Source: Gandjariella thermophila (GTDB taxonomy: Bacteria; Actinomycetota; Actinomycetes; Mycobacteriales; Pseudonocardiaceae). From it: a DNA stretch of 64,000 bases. Where the stretch lies: contig NZ_BJFL01000025.1 of assembly GCF_005405885.1 (NCBI RefSeq), positions 1 to 64,000 of the forward strand. Direction: 5' to 3'. The notes under the pieces are model-generated. The model saw only the letters and a list, made by a program, of their open reading frames with translations, was not told the origin of the DNA and did not search any database. How positions within the stretch are numbered: the stretch's first letter is position 1; each line of letters starts with the position of its first letter. Positions 32,456 to 41,448 of this stretch are shown in pieces. The translations under genes were made by a program, and so were the position numbers.

Positions 32456-33691
32456 ATGACGAAATGCCGACTCTGCGGTTCGTCGAGCCTGGCCAGCGTG
32501 GTGGATCTCGGGGCGACACCGCCCTGCGAGAGTTTTCTCACGGCGGACCAACTCGACCAGCCTGAACTGACCTACCCGTTACACCTGCGGGTCTGTACGG
32601 AGTGCTGGCTGGCGCAGATTCCTCCGCTGATCACGCCGGAGGAAACATTCACCCAGTATGCCTATTTTTCGTCGTACTCCACCTCCTGGGTGGAGCACGC
32701 ACGAAACTTTGTCGACGGCGCCGTGGAAAGGCTCGGGCTCGGCCCGGATTCCTTCGTGGTGGAGGTCGCCAGCAATGACGGGTACCTGCTGAGGCACGTG
32801 GTCGCTCGCGGTATTCGCTGCCTCGGCGTCGAGCCGTCCGTGAACGTCGGCCAGGCCGCGCGGGACGCGGGTGTCCCCACGCTGACCGCGTTCCTGCATC
32901 CGGGCACCGGTGCGGCGGTCCGCGCCGAGCACGGCCCCGCCGAGCTGGTGGTGGCGAACAACGTCTACGCGCACATCCCCGACGTGGTCGGATTCACCCG
33001 CGGGCTGCGCGCCCTGGTCGCCGACGACGGCTGGGTGTCGATCGAAGTGCAGCACCTGCTCACGCTGATCGAGCGCAACCAGTTCGACACGATCTACCAC
33101 GAACACTTCCAGTACTACACGGTGGCCTCCGCGGCGCGCGCGCTGGCCAGCGGCGGGCTGAGCCTGGTGGACGTCGAACTGCTGCCCACCCACGGCGGCT
33201 CCATCCGGCTGTGGGCCCGGCCGGCCGAGGCCGCCGGTGAGCCGAGCGCGCGGATGGTCGACGTGCTGGCCCGGGAGAAGGCCGCCGGACTGCGGGAACT
33301 GTCCGGCTACGCCGAGTTCGCCGCCCGGGTCGCCAGGGTGCGCGGGGACCTGCTGCGCTTCCTGGTCGACGCGGCCGGCCGCGGCGAGACGGTGGTCGGC
33401 TACGGCGCCCCGGGCAAGGGCAACACGCTGCTCAACCACTGCGGCATCCGGCCCGACCTGCTCGCCTACACGGTCGACCGCAACCCGTACAAGCACGGCC
33501 GGTACACGCCGGGCACCCGGATTCCCATCCTGCCGCCCGAGCGGATCGCCGCCGACAAGCCGGACTACGTGCTCGTCCTCCCGTGGAACCTGCGCGAGGA
33601 ACTCACCGACCAACTGTCCTTTGTGCACACCTGGGGCGGCCGGCTGGTCTTCCCGATTCCGGAGCTGGAGATCGTGGAGGTGAAGCCGTGA
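32456..33691 (+). CDS. NDP-sugar C-methyltransferase (TylC3/three-domain SAM methyltransferase type)
   Basis: 411 residues with the three-part layout of deoxysugar C-methyltransferases. The N-terminal zinc module has CRLCGSS (Cys4, Cys7) and a second pair CTECW; a central SAM domain has VVEVASNDGYLLRHV; the C-terminal Rossmann-like domain has VVGYGAPGKGNTLLN. Related enzymes add a branched methyl group to C-3 of 4-keto sugars. The ATG at 32456 follows AAAAAGGAG. It heads a second set of overlapping genes, with a nucleotidyltransferase directly after it (GTGA overlap), so it probably acts on the sugar nucleotide made there. Confidence 0.87.
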   Translation: MTKCRLCGSSSLASVVDLGATPPCESFLTADQLDQPELTYPLHLRVCTECWLAQIPPLITPEETFTQYAYFSSYSTSWVEHARNFVDGAVERLGLGPDSFVVEVASNDGYLLRHVVARGIRCLGVEPSVNVGQAARDAGVPTLTAFLHPGTGAAVRAEHGPAELVVANNVYAHIPDVVGFTRGLRALVADDGWVSIEVQHLLTLIERNQFDTIYHEHFQYYTVASAARALASGGLSLVDVELLPTHGGSIRLWARPAEAAGEPSARMVDVLAREKAAGLRELSGYAEFAARVARVRGDLLRFLVDAAGRGETVVGYGAPGKGNTLLNHCGIRPDLLAYTVDRNPYKHGRYTPGTRIPILPPERIAADKPDYVLVLPWNLREELTDQLSFVHTWGGRLVFPIPELEIVEVKP

Positions 33692-34485
33692 AGGTCGTCC
33701 TGTTCTGCGGCGGGTACGGCATGCGGATGCGCAGCGGCGCGTCGGACGACGTGCCCAAACCGATGGCGATGGTCGGCCCGCGACCGCTGATCTGGCATGT
33801 GATGCGCTACTACGCGCACTTCGGGCACACCGACTTCATCCTGTGCCTCGGCTACGGCGCGCACCACATCAAGAACTTCTTCCTCACCTACGAGGAGACC
33901 ACCTCCAACGACTTCGTGCTCCGCGGCGGCAGGGCGGAGCTGCTGTCCACCGACATCTCCGACTGGTCGATCACCTTCGTGCAGACCGGGATCGAGTCGG
34001 CGATCGGGGAGCGGCTGCGCCGGGTGCGCGAGTACCTGGACGGCGACGAGATGTTTCTCGCCAACTACGCGGACGTGCTCACCGACGCCCCGCTGCCGGA
34101 GATGATCGACCGGTTCGCGGCGCGGGACGCCGGCGCGTCGATGATGGTGGTGCCGCCGCAGTCGTCGTTCCACTGCGTCGAGATGACCGAGGACGGCATG
34201 GTCGGCGGGATCACCGCGGTCAGCGACATGCCGCTGTGGGAGAACGGCGGCTACTTCGTGCTCCGCCAGGAGGTGTTCGACCACATTCCGGAGAACGGCG
34301 ACCTGGTCGCCGACGGGTGCGCCGAGCTGGCCAAGCGCGGCCGGCTGCTCGCCTACCCGTACCGCGGGTTCTGGAAGCCGACCGACACGGTCAAGGAGCG
34401 GTTCGCGCTCGACGCCGCGTACTCCCGCGGCGAGCGCCCGTGGGCGCTGTGGGAACGCGACCACGCCACGGTGAGGACGGCGTGA
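33688..34485 (+). CDS. Sugar-1-phosphate nucleotidyltransferase, glucose-1-phosphate cytidylyltransferase type
   Basis: 265 residues. The N terminus VVLFCGGYGMRMR replaces the common LAGGxGTRL. It continues with VPKPMAMVGPRPLIWHVMRYY and FILCLGYGAHHIKNFF, which match RfbF-type glucose-1-phosphate cytidylyltransferases (KPM..IG..PILWHIMK..., ICCGYKG..IK.YF). NGGYFVLRQEVFDHI and GFWKPTDTVKERFAL also fit. It would activate a hexose-1-phosphate, probably with CTP, to feed the methyltransferase, SDR and epimerase genes beside it. The altered signature loop (GYGM for GLGT) makes the exact nucleotide and sugar uncertain. GTG start and stop both overlap neighbours (GTGA). Confidence 0.85.
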   Translation: MKVVLFCGGYGMRMRSGASDDVPKPMAMVGPRPLIWHVMRYYAHFGHTDFILCLGYGAHHIKNFFLTYEETTSNDFVLRGGRAELLSTDISDWSITFVQTGIESAIGERLRRVREYLDGDEMFLANYADVLTDAPLPEMIDRFAARDAGASMMVVPPQSSFHCVEMTEDGMVGGITAVSDMPLWENGGYFVLRQEVFDHIPENGDLVADGCAELAKRGRLLAYPYRGFWKPTDTVKERFALDAAYSRGERPWALWERDHATVRTA

Positions 34486-35129
34486 TCCGGCTCGGGGCGT
34501 CCCGGCTGGACTCGGTGGTCGCGCTCGGCGCGCACTGCGACGACATCGCCATCGGCGCGGGCGGCACCCTGCTGACGATCTGCACGGCGCGGCCCGGGAT
34601 CCGCGTCGACGCGCTGGTGCTCTCCGGCGGCGGCGGCGAGCGCGAGCGCGAGGAGGAGGCCGCGCTCGCTGCCTTCTGTCCCGGTGCCGGCCTGCGGCTG
34701 ACCGTGCTCAAGCTGCCCGACGGCCGGCTGCCCGCGCACTGGGACGAGGCCAAGTCCGCGGTCGAGGACCTGCGCGCCCGCACCGACCCGGACCTGGTGC
34801 TGGCCCCGCGCGCCGAGGACGCGCACCAGGACCACCGCGGGCTGGCCCGGCTGGTGACCACCGCCTTCCGCGATCACCTCGTGCTCGGCTACGAGATCGT
34901 CAAGTGGGACGCCGACCTCGGCCGGCCGGTGGCGTACCAGCCGCTGTCGGCGGAGATCGCGGAACGCAAGGCGCGGCTGCTCCAGCAGCACTACCCGTCA
35001 CAGCGGCACCGGCCCTGGTACGACCGGGAGGCCTTCCTCGGCCTGGCCCGCATCCGCGGCATCGAATGCCGCACCCGCTACGCCGAGGCGTTCTTCACCA
35101 CCAAACTGACTCTTGGCCTGGAGGGCTGA
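34482..35129 (+). CDS. PIG-L/LmbE-family deacetylase
   Basis: 215 residues. Zinc-site motifs are present: GAHCDDIAIGAGGTL near residue 17 (the AHPDDE position, with Cys for Pro and Ile for Glu, as in several sugar-cluster members) and AEDAHQDHRGLARL with the second His pair. The family removes N-acetyl groups from GlcNAc-type sugars or small molecules. In this cluster it could expose an amine on the modified sugar. It overlaps the nucleotidyltransferase gene by 4 bp and is followed after 3 bp by the SDR gene. Confidence 0.87.
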   Translation: MIRLGASRLDSVVALGAHCDDIAIGAGGTLLTICTARPGIRVDALVLSGGGGEREREEEAALAAFCPGAGLRLTVLKLPDGRLPAHWDEAKSAVEDLRARTDPDLVLAPRAEDAHQDHRGLARLVTTAFRDHLVLGYEIVKWDADLGRPVAYQPLSAEIAERKARLLQQHYPSQRHRPWYDREAFLGLARIRGIECRTRYAEAFFTTKLTLGLEG

Positions 35130-35132
35130 GAA

Positions 35133-36155
35133 ATGCGTGTGCTGCTGACCGGCCACCAGGGATACCTGGGCACGGTGATGGCCCCGGTCCTCGCGGCCGC
35201 CGGGCACGAGGTCGTCGGCCTCGACGCGGGCCTGTTCGACGGTTGCGTGTTGGGCCCGGCACCGGACGACCCGCCCGGTCACCGGGTGGACCTGCGTGAC
35301 GTCACCGCCGCACATCTGTCCGGAGTGGACGCCGTGATCCACCTGGCCGCGCTGTCCAACGACCCGCTGGGGGCGCTGGCCCCCGAACTCACCTACGACA
35401 TCAACCACCACGCGTCCGTGCGGCTGGCCAAACTGGCCAGGGACGCCGGGGTGCGCCGCTTCCTGTACGCGTCCACCTGCTCCGTGTACGGCGCGTCCGG
35501 CGGGGACGACCTGGTCACAGAGGACGCCCCGCTGCGGCCGGTGACGCCGTACGCGGAGTCCAAGGTGCGGGTGGAGGACGATCTGCACGGCCTGGCCGAC
35601 GCCGACTTCACCCCGGTGTACCTGCGCAACGCCACCGCGTTCGGCTACTCGCCCCGGCTGCGCGCGGACATCGTGCTGAACAACCTGGTGGCGCACGCCC
35701 ACCTGACCGGGCAGGTGCGGGTGCTCTCCGACGGCACCCCGTGGCGGCCGCTGGTGCACGCCGCGGACATCGCGCGGGCCTTCGCCGCCGCGCTGGCCGC
35801 GCCGCGGGACGCGGTGCACGACCGGGCGTTCAACGTTGGCACCGAGCGGAACAACGTGACCGTCGCGGAGATCGCCGGGCAGGTGGTCGAGGCGGTGCCC
35901 GGGTCCCGGCTGCTGATCACCGGGGAGACCGGCGCGGACCCGCGCTCCTACCGCGTCGACTTCTCCCGGTTCCGCGCCGCCGTGCCCGGCTTCGACTGCG
36001 AGTGGACGGTCAAGCAGGGCGCGCTGGAACTGGCCGACGCCTACCAGCGGCACGGCCTGACCCAGCGGGACTTCGAGCGTCGCTTCACCCGGCTGGCCTG
36101 GCTGCGCGAGCGGTCCGAGGCCGGCGCCGTCGACGACACGTTGCGGCGGTGCTGA
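35133..36155 (+). CDS. Extended SDR sugar-nucleotide epimerase/reductase
   Basis: 340 residues. NAD-binding motif TGHQGYLGTVMAPVL at the N terminus, HLAALSNDPLG after strand 4, then STCSVYGA and the catalytic pair in TPYAESKVRVEDDL (YxxxK). YLRNATAFGYSPRLR marks the sugar-binding half. The family acts on nucleotide sugars as 4-epimerases, reductases or dehydratases; context with a C-methyltransferase and nucleotidyltransferase suggests a step on the same sugar. The particular reaction is not decided by these motifs. The last base of its stop is the first base of the next start (TGATG). Confidence 0.87.
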   Translation: MRVLLTGHQGYLGTVMAPVLAAAGHEVVGLDAGLFDGCVLGPAPDDPPGHRVDLRDVTAAHLSGVDAVIHLAALSNDPLGALAPELTYDINHHASVRLAKLARDAGVRRFLYASTCSVYGASGGDDLVTEDAPLRPVTPYAESKVRVEDDLHGLADADFTPVYLRNATAFGYSPRLRADIVLNNLVAHAHLTGQVRVLSDGTPWRPLVHAADIARAFAAALAAPRDAVHDRAFNVGTERNNVTVAEIAGQVVEAVPGSRLLITGETGADPRSYRVDFSRFRAAVPGFDCEWTVKQGALELADAYQRHGLTQRDFERRFTRLAWLRERSEAGAVDDTLRRC

Positions 36156-37465
36156 TGGCGATGCTGATGGACGGGCCGGCGGCCTGGCCGGTGGGGGACG
36201 CCGGCGCGGAGATGTACGCGCTGGTCGAGCGGCTGTACCCGGTGTGCCGCAGCATCACCGGCGACGGGGTGCGCCGCACCCTCGACATCGTCGGCGAGTA
36301 CCTGCCGCTTCAGGTGCACGAGGTGCCGACAGGCACCCCGGTGCTGGACTGGACGGTGCCGCCGGAGTGGAACATCCGGGACGCCTACATCGCCGACGCC
36401 ACCGGCCGCCGGGTCGTCGACTTCGCCGCGTCCACCCTGCACGTGGTCGGCTACAGCGTGCCGGTGTCGGCGACGATGACGCTCGCCGAGTTGCGCCCGC
36501 ACCTGCACACCCTGCCGGACCACCCGACCTGGATCCCCTACCGCACCAGCTACTACGCGCCCACCTGGGGCTTCTGCCTCGCCCAGGAGACGCTGGACGC
36601 CCTGCCGGACGGCGAGTACCGGGTCGAGATCGACTCGACGCTCGCGGACGGCCACCTCACCTACGCCGAGCACGTGGTCCCCGGCCGGGTCACCGACGAG
36701 GTGATCGTCTCCTGCCACGTGTGTCACCCCTCGCTGGCCAACGACAACCTGGCCGGCATCGCGGTGGCCGCCTTCCTCGCCAGGGCACTGTCCGAACGCG
36801 ACCCCTGGTACACGTACCGGTTCCTGTTCGCGCCCGGCACCATCGGCGCGATCACCTGGCTGGCCCGCAACGCCGACCGCATCGACCGAATCAGGCACGG
36901 GCTGGTGCTGGCTTGCGCCGGCGACCGCGGGCCGCTGACCTACAAGCGCAGCCGGCGCGGCGACGCGGAGATCGACCGGGTGATGGCGCACGTGCTGGCC
37001 GCGTCCGGCCGGCCGCACCGGGTGGTCGACTTCTCCCCGTACGGCTACGACGAGCGGCAGTTCTGCTCGCCCGGCTTCAACCTCGGTGTCGGCTCGCTCA
37101 CCCGCACCCCGTACGCCGGCTATCCCGAGTACCACACCTCCGCGGACAACCTCGACTTCGTCTCCCCGGACGCGATGGCCGACACGCTCGCGGTGTGCCG
37201 CGAGGCGTTCGGACTGCTGGACCGCAACCGCCGCTACGTCAACCTCAGCCCGTACGGCGAACCGCAACTCGGCCGGCGCGGGCTGTACGACTCGCTCGGC
37301 GGCCGCAGCGACGCCAAGCAGGCCCAGCTGGCCATGCTGTGGGTGCTCAACCTCGCCGACGGCGAGCACAGCCTGCTGGACATGGCCGAACGGTCCGGGT
37401 TGCCGTTCGACGCCGTCGCCGACGCGGCCCGCGCGCTGCACGACGCCGGCCTGGTCAAACCATGA
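36155..37465 (+). CDS. M28/DUF4910-like aminopeptidase-fold protein in a sugar cluster
   Basis: 436 residues. Features of the DUF4910/DUF2172 family: MYALVERLYPVCRSITGDGVR at the N terminus, WTVPPEWNIRDAYI, and the metal-binding core SCHVCHPSLANDNLAGI with HP and an Asp-Asn pair as in M28 aminopeptidases. YPEYHTSADNLDFV near residue 330 supplies another likely zinc ligand. A C-terminal winged-helix-like segment ends the protein (LLDMAERSGLPFDAVADAA). Genes of this type recur in O-antigen and natural-product sugar clusters, but no substrate is established to my knowledge. It may act on an amide or acyl group of the sugar rather than on peptides. Confidence 0.8.
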   Translation: MAMLMDGPAAWPVGDAGAEMYALVERLYPVCRSITGDGVRRTLDIVGEYLPLQVHEVPTGTPVLDWTVPPEWNIRDAYIADATGRRVVDFAASTLHVVGYSVPVSATMTLAELRPHLHTLPDHPTWIPYRTSYYAPTWGFCLAQETLDALPDGEYRVEIDSTLADGHLTYAEHVVPGRVTDEVIVSCHVCHPSLANDNLAGIAVAAFLARALSERDPWYTYRFLFAPGTIGAITWLARNADRIDRIRHGLVLACAGDRGPLTYKRSRRGDAEIDRVMAHVLAASGRPHRVVDFSPYGYDERQFCSPGFNLGVGSLTRTPYAGYPEYHTSADNLDFVSPDAMADTLAVCREAFGLLDRNRRYVNLSPYGEPQLGRRGLYDSLGGRSDAKQAQLAMLWVLNLADGEHSLLDMAERSGLPFDAVADAARALHDAGLVKP

Positions 37466-38721
37466 CTACCACGCAGAACCGCGGAAACACCGCGCTCCGG
37501 GCCATGGCCGGTCGGCTGTCCTGGGGGCTGGCCGACCAGGCGGTGTCCAGCATGACCAACTTCGCGGTCGGCATCTCCGTGGCCCGCTCGCTCGGGGTGA
37601 CCGCGTTCGGCGTGTTCAGCCTCGCCTGGGTGACCTACGGCGTGGTGCTCAACGTGTCCCGGGGGCTCGCCACCGACCCGCTGATGGTCCGGTTCAGCGG
37701 GGTGCCCGCCGCGGCGTGGCGCGGTGCGGTGGCCCGCTCGTCGGGGACCGCGCTCGGCGTGGGCGTGGTCACCGGCGCGGTGAGCGTGCTAGCCGGGCTC
37801 GCCATCGGCGGCTCGGTGGGGCCCGCGTTCGTCGGTCTCGGCGTCGTGCTGCCCGCGCTGCTGCTGCAGGACGCCTGGCGGTTCGGTTTCTTCGCCGCCG
37901 GCGCCGGCCGCAAGGCGTTCCTCAACGACACCGTGTGGGGCGCCGCGCTCATCCCGGCGATGGTGCTGGCCGCCCGCGACGGCAGCGTGGTCGCCTTCGT
38001 GCTGGCCTGGGGCGGCTCCGGTGCGGTGGCCGCCGGCTACGGCTGCGTCCAGGCGGGCATCCCGCCCCGGGTGTCCCGCGCGCTCGGCTGGCTGCGCGAG
38101 CAGCGCGACCTCGGGTCCCGCTACCTGGTGGAGAACGTCAGCAACAGCGGCGCCTCGCAGCTACGCGCCTACGGGTTGGGCGCGATCGCCGGGCTCGCCG
38201 CCGTGGGCACGGTGCGCGGCGCCGAACTCCTGCTCGGCCCGTTCCTCGCCGTCCTGATGGGACTGTCCCTGGTCACCGTCGCCGAGGCGGCCCGGGTGCT
38301 GCGCCGCGCCCCGCACCGGCTGCGGTTCTTCTGCCTGCTGCTCGGCGCCGGCCAGGCCGCCGCCGCGCTGCTGTGGGGCGGCGCGCTGCTGCTGCTGCCG
38401 GACCGCGCCGGTGAGTTCGTGCTCGGCGGGGTCTGGCCCACCGCCTCGGCACTGATCGTGCCGGCCACGCTCGGCGTGATGGGCGCCAGCCTGGCCAGCG
38501 GCGCGGCGGCCGGGTTGCGCGCGCTCGGCGCGGCCCGCCGCAGCCTGCGCTCCCAACTGCTCGCCTCGACCTGCTACGTCACCGGCGGGCTGGCCGGCGC
38601 GGCCGTGGCCGGCGCGGTCGGCTCCGCCTGGGGCGTCGCCACCGCCACCATCACCGGCTCGGCCGTCTGGTGGCTACACCTGCGCGCCGGCCTGCGCGAG
38701 AACGAAGTGAGGAGCCCATGA
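37462..38721 (+). CDS. Wzx-like polysaccharide flippase
   Basis: 419 residues with about 12 hydrophobic segments. The layout (SWGLADQAVSSMTNFAVGI in the first helix, SLGVTAFGVFSLAWVTYGVV next) is typical of MOP-superfamily Wzx/polysaccharide exporters. It would turn the lipid-linked repeat unit to the outer face, where Wzy acts. It is translationally coupled by ATGA overlaps on both sides, within the decoration half of the locus. Sequence among Wzx proteins is poorly conserved, so the call rests on topology, family-like start and context. Confidence 0.82.
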   Translation: MTTTQNRGNTALRAMAGRLSWGLADQAVSSMTNFAVGISVARSLGVTAFGVFSLAWVTYGVVLNVSRGLATDPLMVRFSGVPAAAWRGAVARSSGTALGVGVVTGAVSVLAGLAIGGSVGPAFVGLGVVLPALLLQDAWRFGFFAAGAGRKAFLNDTVWGAALIPAMVLAARDGSVVAFVLAWGGSGAVAAGYGCVQAGIPPRVSRALGWLREQRDLGSRYLVENVSNSGASQLRAYGLGAIAGLAAVGTVRGAELLLGPFLAVLMGLSLVTVAEAARVLRRAPHRLRFFCLLLGAGQAAAALLWGGALLLLPDRAGEFVLGGVWPTASALIVPATLGVMGASLASGAAAGLRALGAARRSLRSQLLASTCYVTGGLAGAAVAGAVGSAWGVATATITGSAVWWLHLRAGLRENEVRSP

Positions 38722-39668
38722 CCGCCACACCCCGACTCTCCATCGGCCTGCCCGTGTACAACGGCGAGGAGTACCTGGCCGAGGCGCTGGACGCGCTGCT
38801 CGGCCAGACCTACGCCGACTTCGAGCTGATCATCTCGGACAACGCGTCCACCGACGGCACCGCGGACATCTGCCGGGACTACGCGGCCCGCGACCCGCGC
38901 ATCCGCTACATCCGGCTGGCGCGGAACATCGGTGCCGCGCCGAACCACAACTTCGTGTTCCGCGAGGCCCGCGGGGAGCTGTTCAAGTGGGCCTCGCACG
39001 ACGACCTGTACGGCCGGGACCTGCTGCGGGCCTGCGTCGAGGCGCTGGACGCGCGGCCGCACATGGTGCTCGCGCACGCCTGGCAGGCCATCATCGACGG
39101 CGGCGGCCGGGTGACGGTGCCGTTCGACTACCGGCTGGCCACCGACTCGCCGCGCGCGTCCGAGCGGTTCCGCAGCCTGCTGTTCGAACCCGGCGGCGAC
39201 GACTTCTACGGGGTGATCCGCGCCGACGTGCTGCGCCGGGTCAAGCCGCACGACAGCTACCACCACGCGGACCGCACGTTCGTCGCGGAGATCGCCCTGC
39301 ACGGGCCGTTCCACCAGGTGCCCGAGCTGCTGTACTTCCGCCGCGACCACCCCACCCGGGCCGAGCGGGCCAACCCCGGCAAGCGCAGCCGGTGCGCCAA
39401 CCTGGACCCGCGCCGGGCCGACCCGCTGCGGCACCCGACCGCGCGGCTGCTCGCCGAGTACGTGTGGGGCTACCTGGCGGCGATCCGCCGGGCCCCGCTG
39501 CCCCCGGGCGAACGTGCCGCGTGCTACCGCGCGCTGGCCGCGTGGCTGGCCAGCCGGACCCGGCCCGGCGCCGGCGAGCGGGTCGAGGACCGCGCGCCGG
39601 TGGATGCCGGCGAGCTGTCCCTGTCCGTCGACGCGATCGTCGCCGGCCGCGAGGGGAGGTCCACATGA
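38718..39668 (+). CDS. Glycosyltransferase family 2
   Basis: 316 residues, GT-A fold. RLSIGLPVYNGEEYLAEALD and DFELIISDNASTDGTADIC are the UDP/GDP-sugar binding elements; FKWASHDDLYGRDLL carries the metal-binding D-x-D equivalent (HDD). No membrane segment is evident, so it is a cytoplasmic single-addition enzyme. ATG at 38718 overlaps the flippase stop by 4 bp, and the stop overlaps the next start likewise. The donor sugar is unknown; it may be the modified sugar made by the adjacent genes. Confidence 0.88.
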   Translation: MTATPRLSIGLPVYNGEEYLAEALDALLGQTYADFELIISDNASTDGTADICRDYAARDPRIRYIRLARNIGAAPNHNFVFREARGELFKWASHDDLYGRDLLRACVEALDARPHMVLAHAWQAIIDGGGRVTVPFDYRLATDSPRASERFRSLLFEPGGDDFYGVIRADVLRRVKPHDSYHHADRTFVAEIALHGPFHQVPELLYFRRDHPTRAERANPGKRSRCANLDPRRADPLRHPTARLLAEYVWGYLAAIRRAPLPPGERAACYRALAAWLASRTRPGAGERVEDRAPVDAGELSLSVDAIVAGREGRST

Positions 39669-40903
39669 GGAGGCTGCGCGTGGGCGTGTTCGGCCTGCTC
39701 GGCTCCGGCAACCTCGGCAACGACGGATCGCTCGAGGCGGTGCTCCACCACCTGCGCACCGCCCATCCGGACGCGGTCGTGGACGCGCTGTGCGGCGGCC
39801 CGGAGCGGGTCACCGCCCGGTACGGCATCCCCGCCACCCGGCTGCACTGGTATCACGCGGAGTACCGGACCGCCTCCAGCGTCGCCGCGATGGCCGGGAA
39901 GCTGCTCGGCAAGCTCGTCGACATCGCCCGCACCGCGGCGTGGGTGCGCCGGCACGAGGTGGTGATCGTGCCGGGGATGGGCGTGCTGGAGGCCACCCTT
40001 CCGCTGCGGCCGTGGGGGTTCCCGTACTCGCTGTTCCTGCTGTGCGCGGCCGGCCGGCTGCTCGGCACCCGGGTCGCACTGGTCAGCGTCGGCGCGGACG
40101 TGATCAGTCACCGGGCCACCCGGGCACTGGTGCGCGCCGCGGCCCGGCTGGCCGCCTACCGGTCCTACCGGGACACGCTGTCCCGGGACGCGATGCGGGC
40201 CATGGGCGTGGACACCGCGCGCGACGAGGTCCACCCCGATCTGGCGTTCGCGCTGCCGACCCCCCGGTCGTACGCCGAGCCGGGCACGGTCGGGGTCGGC
40301 GTGATGGCCTTCCGCGGCGGCAACGACGACCGGGCACGGGCCGAGCAGATCTACCGCCGCTACGTCGACGGGATGACCCGCTTCGTCCGCCACCTGGTCG
40401 ACAGTGGACGGTCGGTGCGGCTGTTCACCGGCGACGAGGTCGACCAGCCGGTGGTCGCCGAGATCATCGCCACGGTCGGCTCGCCGCGGGTGTCCGCCGC
40501 CTCGGTGTCCTCTCTGGACGAGCTGATGCGGGAGATGGCGGCGGTCGACACCGTGGTGGCCACGCGCTACCACAACGTGCTGTGCGCGCTGAAGGTCGGC
40601 ACGCCGACGCTGTCGGTCGGCTACGCCGCCAAGAACGACGTGCTCATGGCCGAGATGGGGCTGGCCGAGTTCCGTCACCCGGCCCGTGCCGTCGACGCCG
40701 GCCGGTTGATCGAGCAGTTCACCCGGCTCGAACAGCGGGCGCCGGAGCTGCGGCGGACGCTGGCTGAGCGCAACCTGGCCGTCGCGAAACGGATCGAGCA
40801 CCAGCTCACCGCCCTGTCCGCCGCGGTCCTCCCGCCGACCCGTTCCGCGGCCGGGTCCGCCCCGGCGGAGTTCCCCACGGCCGCCTCCCAGGAGATCCGA
40901 TGA
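39665..40903 (+). CDS. Polysaccharide pyruvyl transferase
   Basis: 412 residues. The N terminus VGVFGLLGSGNLGNDGSLEAV and the C-terminal half (RRYVDGMTRFVRHLVDSG, VVATRYHNVLCALKVGTPTLS, then SVGYAAKNDVLM) match the pyruvyl-transferase family (PF04230), a GT-B-like fold using phosphoenolpyruvate. The RYHNVLCAL element contains the family's conserved H-x(n)-A region. It places an acidic ketal on a sugar of the repeat, adding negative charge. Overlaps both neighbours by 4 bp. Confidence 0.87.
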   Translation: MRRLRVGVFGLLGSGNLGNDGSLEAVLHHLRTAHPDAVVDALCGGPERVTARYGIPATRLHWYHAEYRTASSVAAMAGKLLGKLVDIARTAAWVRRHEVVIVPGMGVLEATLPLRPWGFPYSLFLLCAAGRLLGTRVALVSVGADVISHRATRALVRAAARLAAYRSYRDTLSRDAMRAMGVDTARDEVHPDLAFALPTPRSYAEPGTVGVGVMAFRGGNDDRARAEQIYRRYVDGMTRFVRHLVDSGRSVRLFTGDEVDQPVVAEIIATVGSPRVSAASVSSLDELMREMAAVDTVVATRYHNVLCALKVGTPTLSVGYAAKNDVLMAEMGLAEFRHPARAVDAGRLIEQFTRLEQRAPELRRTLAERNLAVAKRIEHQLTALSAAVLPPTRSAAGSAPAEFPTAASQEIR

Positions 40904-41448
40904 AGGCCACCGAGGTGCCGGCGATCGCCGGCGCGTACCTGTTCGAACCGGCGCCGCACGCCGACCACCGCGGCTTCTTCTGCCGCACTTTCGACGCCGA
41001 CGTGGTCCGCTCGGTGGGCATCGACCCGAACGCCTTCGTCCAGGACAGCGTGTCCCGCTCCGGCAGGGGCGTGCTGCGCGGGCTGCACCTGCGCTCCGGT
41101 GCCGGCGAGGCCAAGCTGGTCCGGTGCTCGTCCGGCGCGGTCTTCGACGTCGTCGTCGACCTGCGCCCCGGCTCGCCGACCTATCGCAACACCGCCTTGT
41201 TCGAACTGTCCGGAGACACCCAGGTCACCCTGTACATCCCGGCCGGCTGCGCGCACGGGTTCCAGGCGCTGACCGATCCGGCGGACGTCTCCTACCGGAT
41301 CGACCGCAGGCACGACCCGGCCGAGGACGTGACGATCGCGTTTGACGATCCCGAACTGGCCATTCCGTGGCCGCTTCCGGTCACGTCCATGTCCGACCGG
41401 GATCGGCAGGCACCGCCACTCGCCGAGGTCCTGCCGAGGGTGAGGTGA
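40900..41448 (+). CDS. dTDP-4-dehydrorhamnose 3,5-epimerase family (RfbC-like)
   Basis: 182 residues, cupin fold. HADHRGFFCRTFD, DSVSRSGRGVLRGLHLRS with the catalytic His, LVRCSSGAVFDVVVDLRPGS and IPAGCAHGFQAL are standard RfbC segments. The Tyr that normally acts as acid in the Y..Y.P region is not evident (SYRIDRRHDP instead), so a single epimerisation or relaxed role is possible. No RmlA, RmlB or RmlD genes accompany it in the window. It may therefore epimerise the C-methylated sugar nucleotide of this cluster rather than make dTDP-rhamnose. Confidence 0.85.
   Translation: MKATEVPAIAGAYLFEPAPHADHRGFFCRTFDADVVRSVGIDPNAFVQDSVSRSGRGVLRGLHLRSGAGEAKLVRCSSGAVFDVVVDLRPGSPTYRNTALFELSGDTQVTLYIPAGCAHGFQALTDPADVSYRIDRRHDPAEDVTIAFDDPELAIPWPLPVTSMSDRDRQAPPLAEVLPRVR

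Noticed and set aside
40900-41448. A dTDP-rhamnose (rml) pathway
   Set aside because: Only an RfbC-like gene is present. No RmlA, RmlB or RmlD equivalents accompany it, and the nucleotidyltransferase looks cytidylyl-type.
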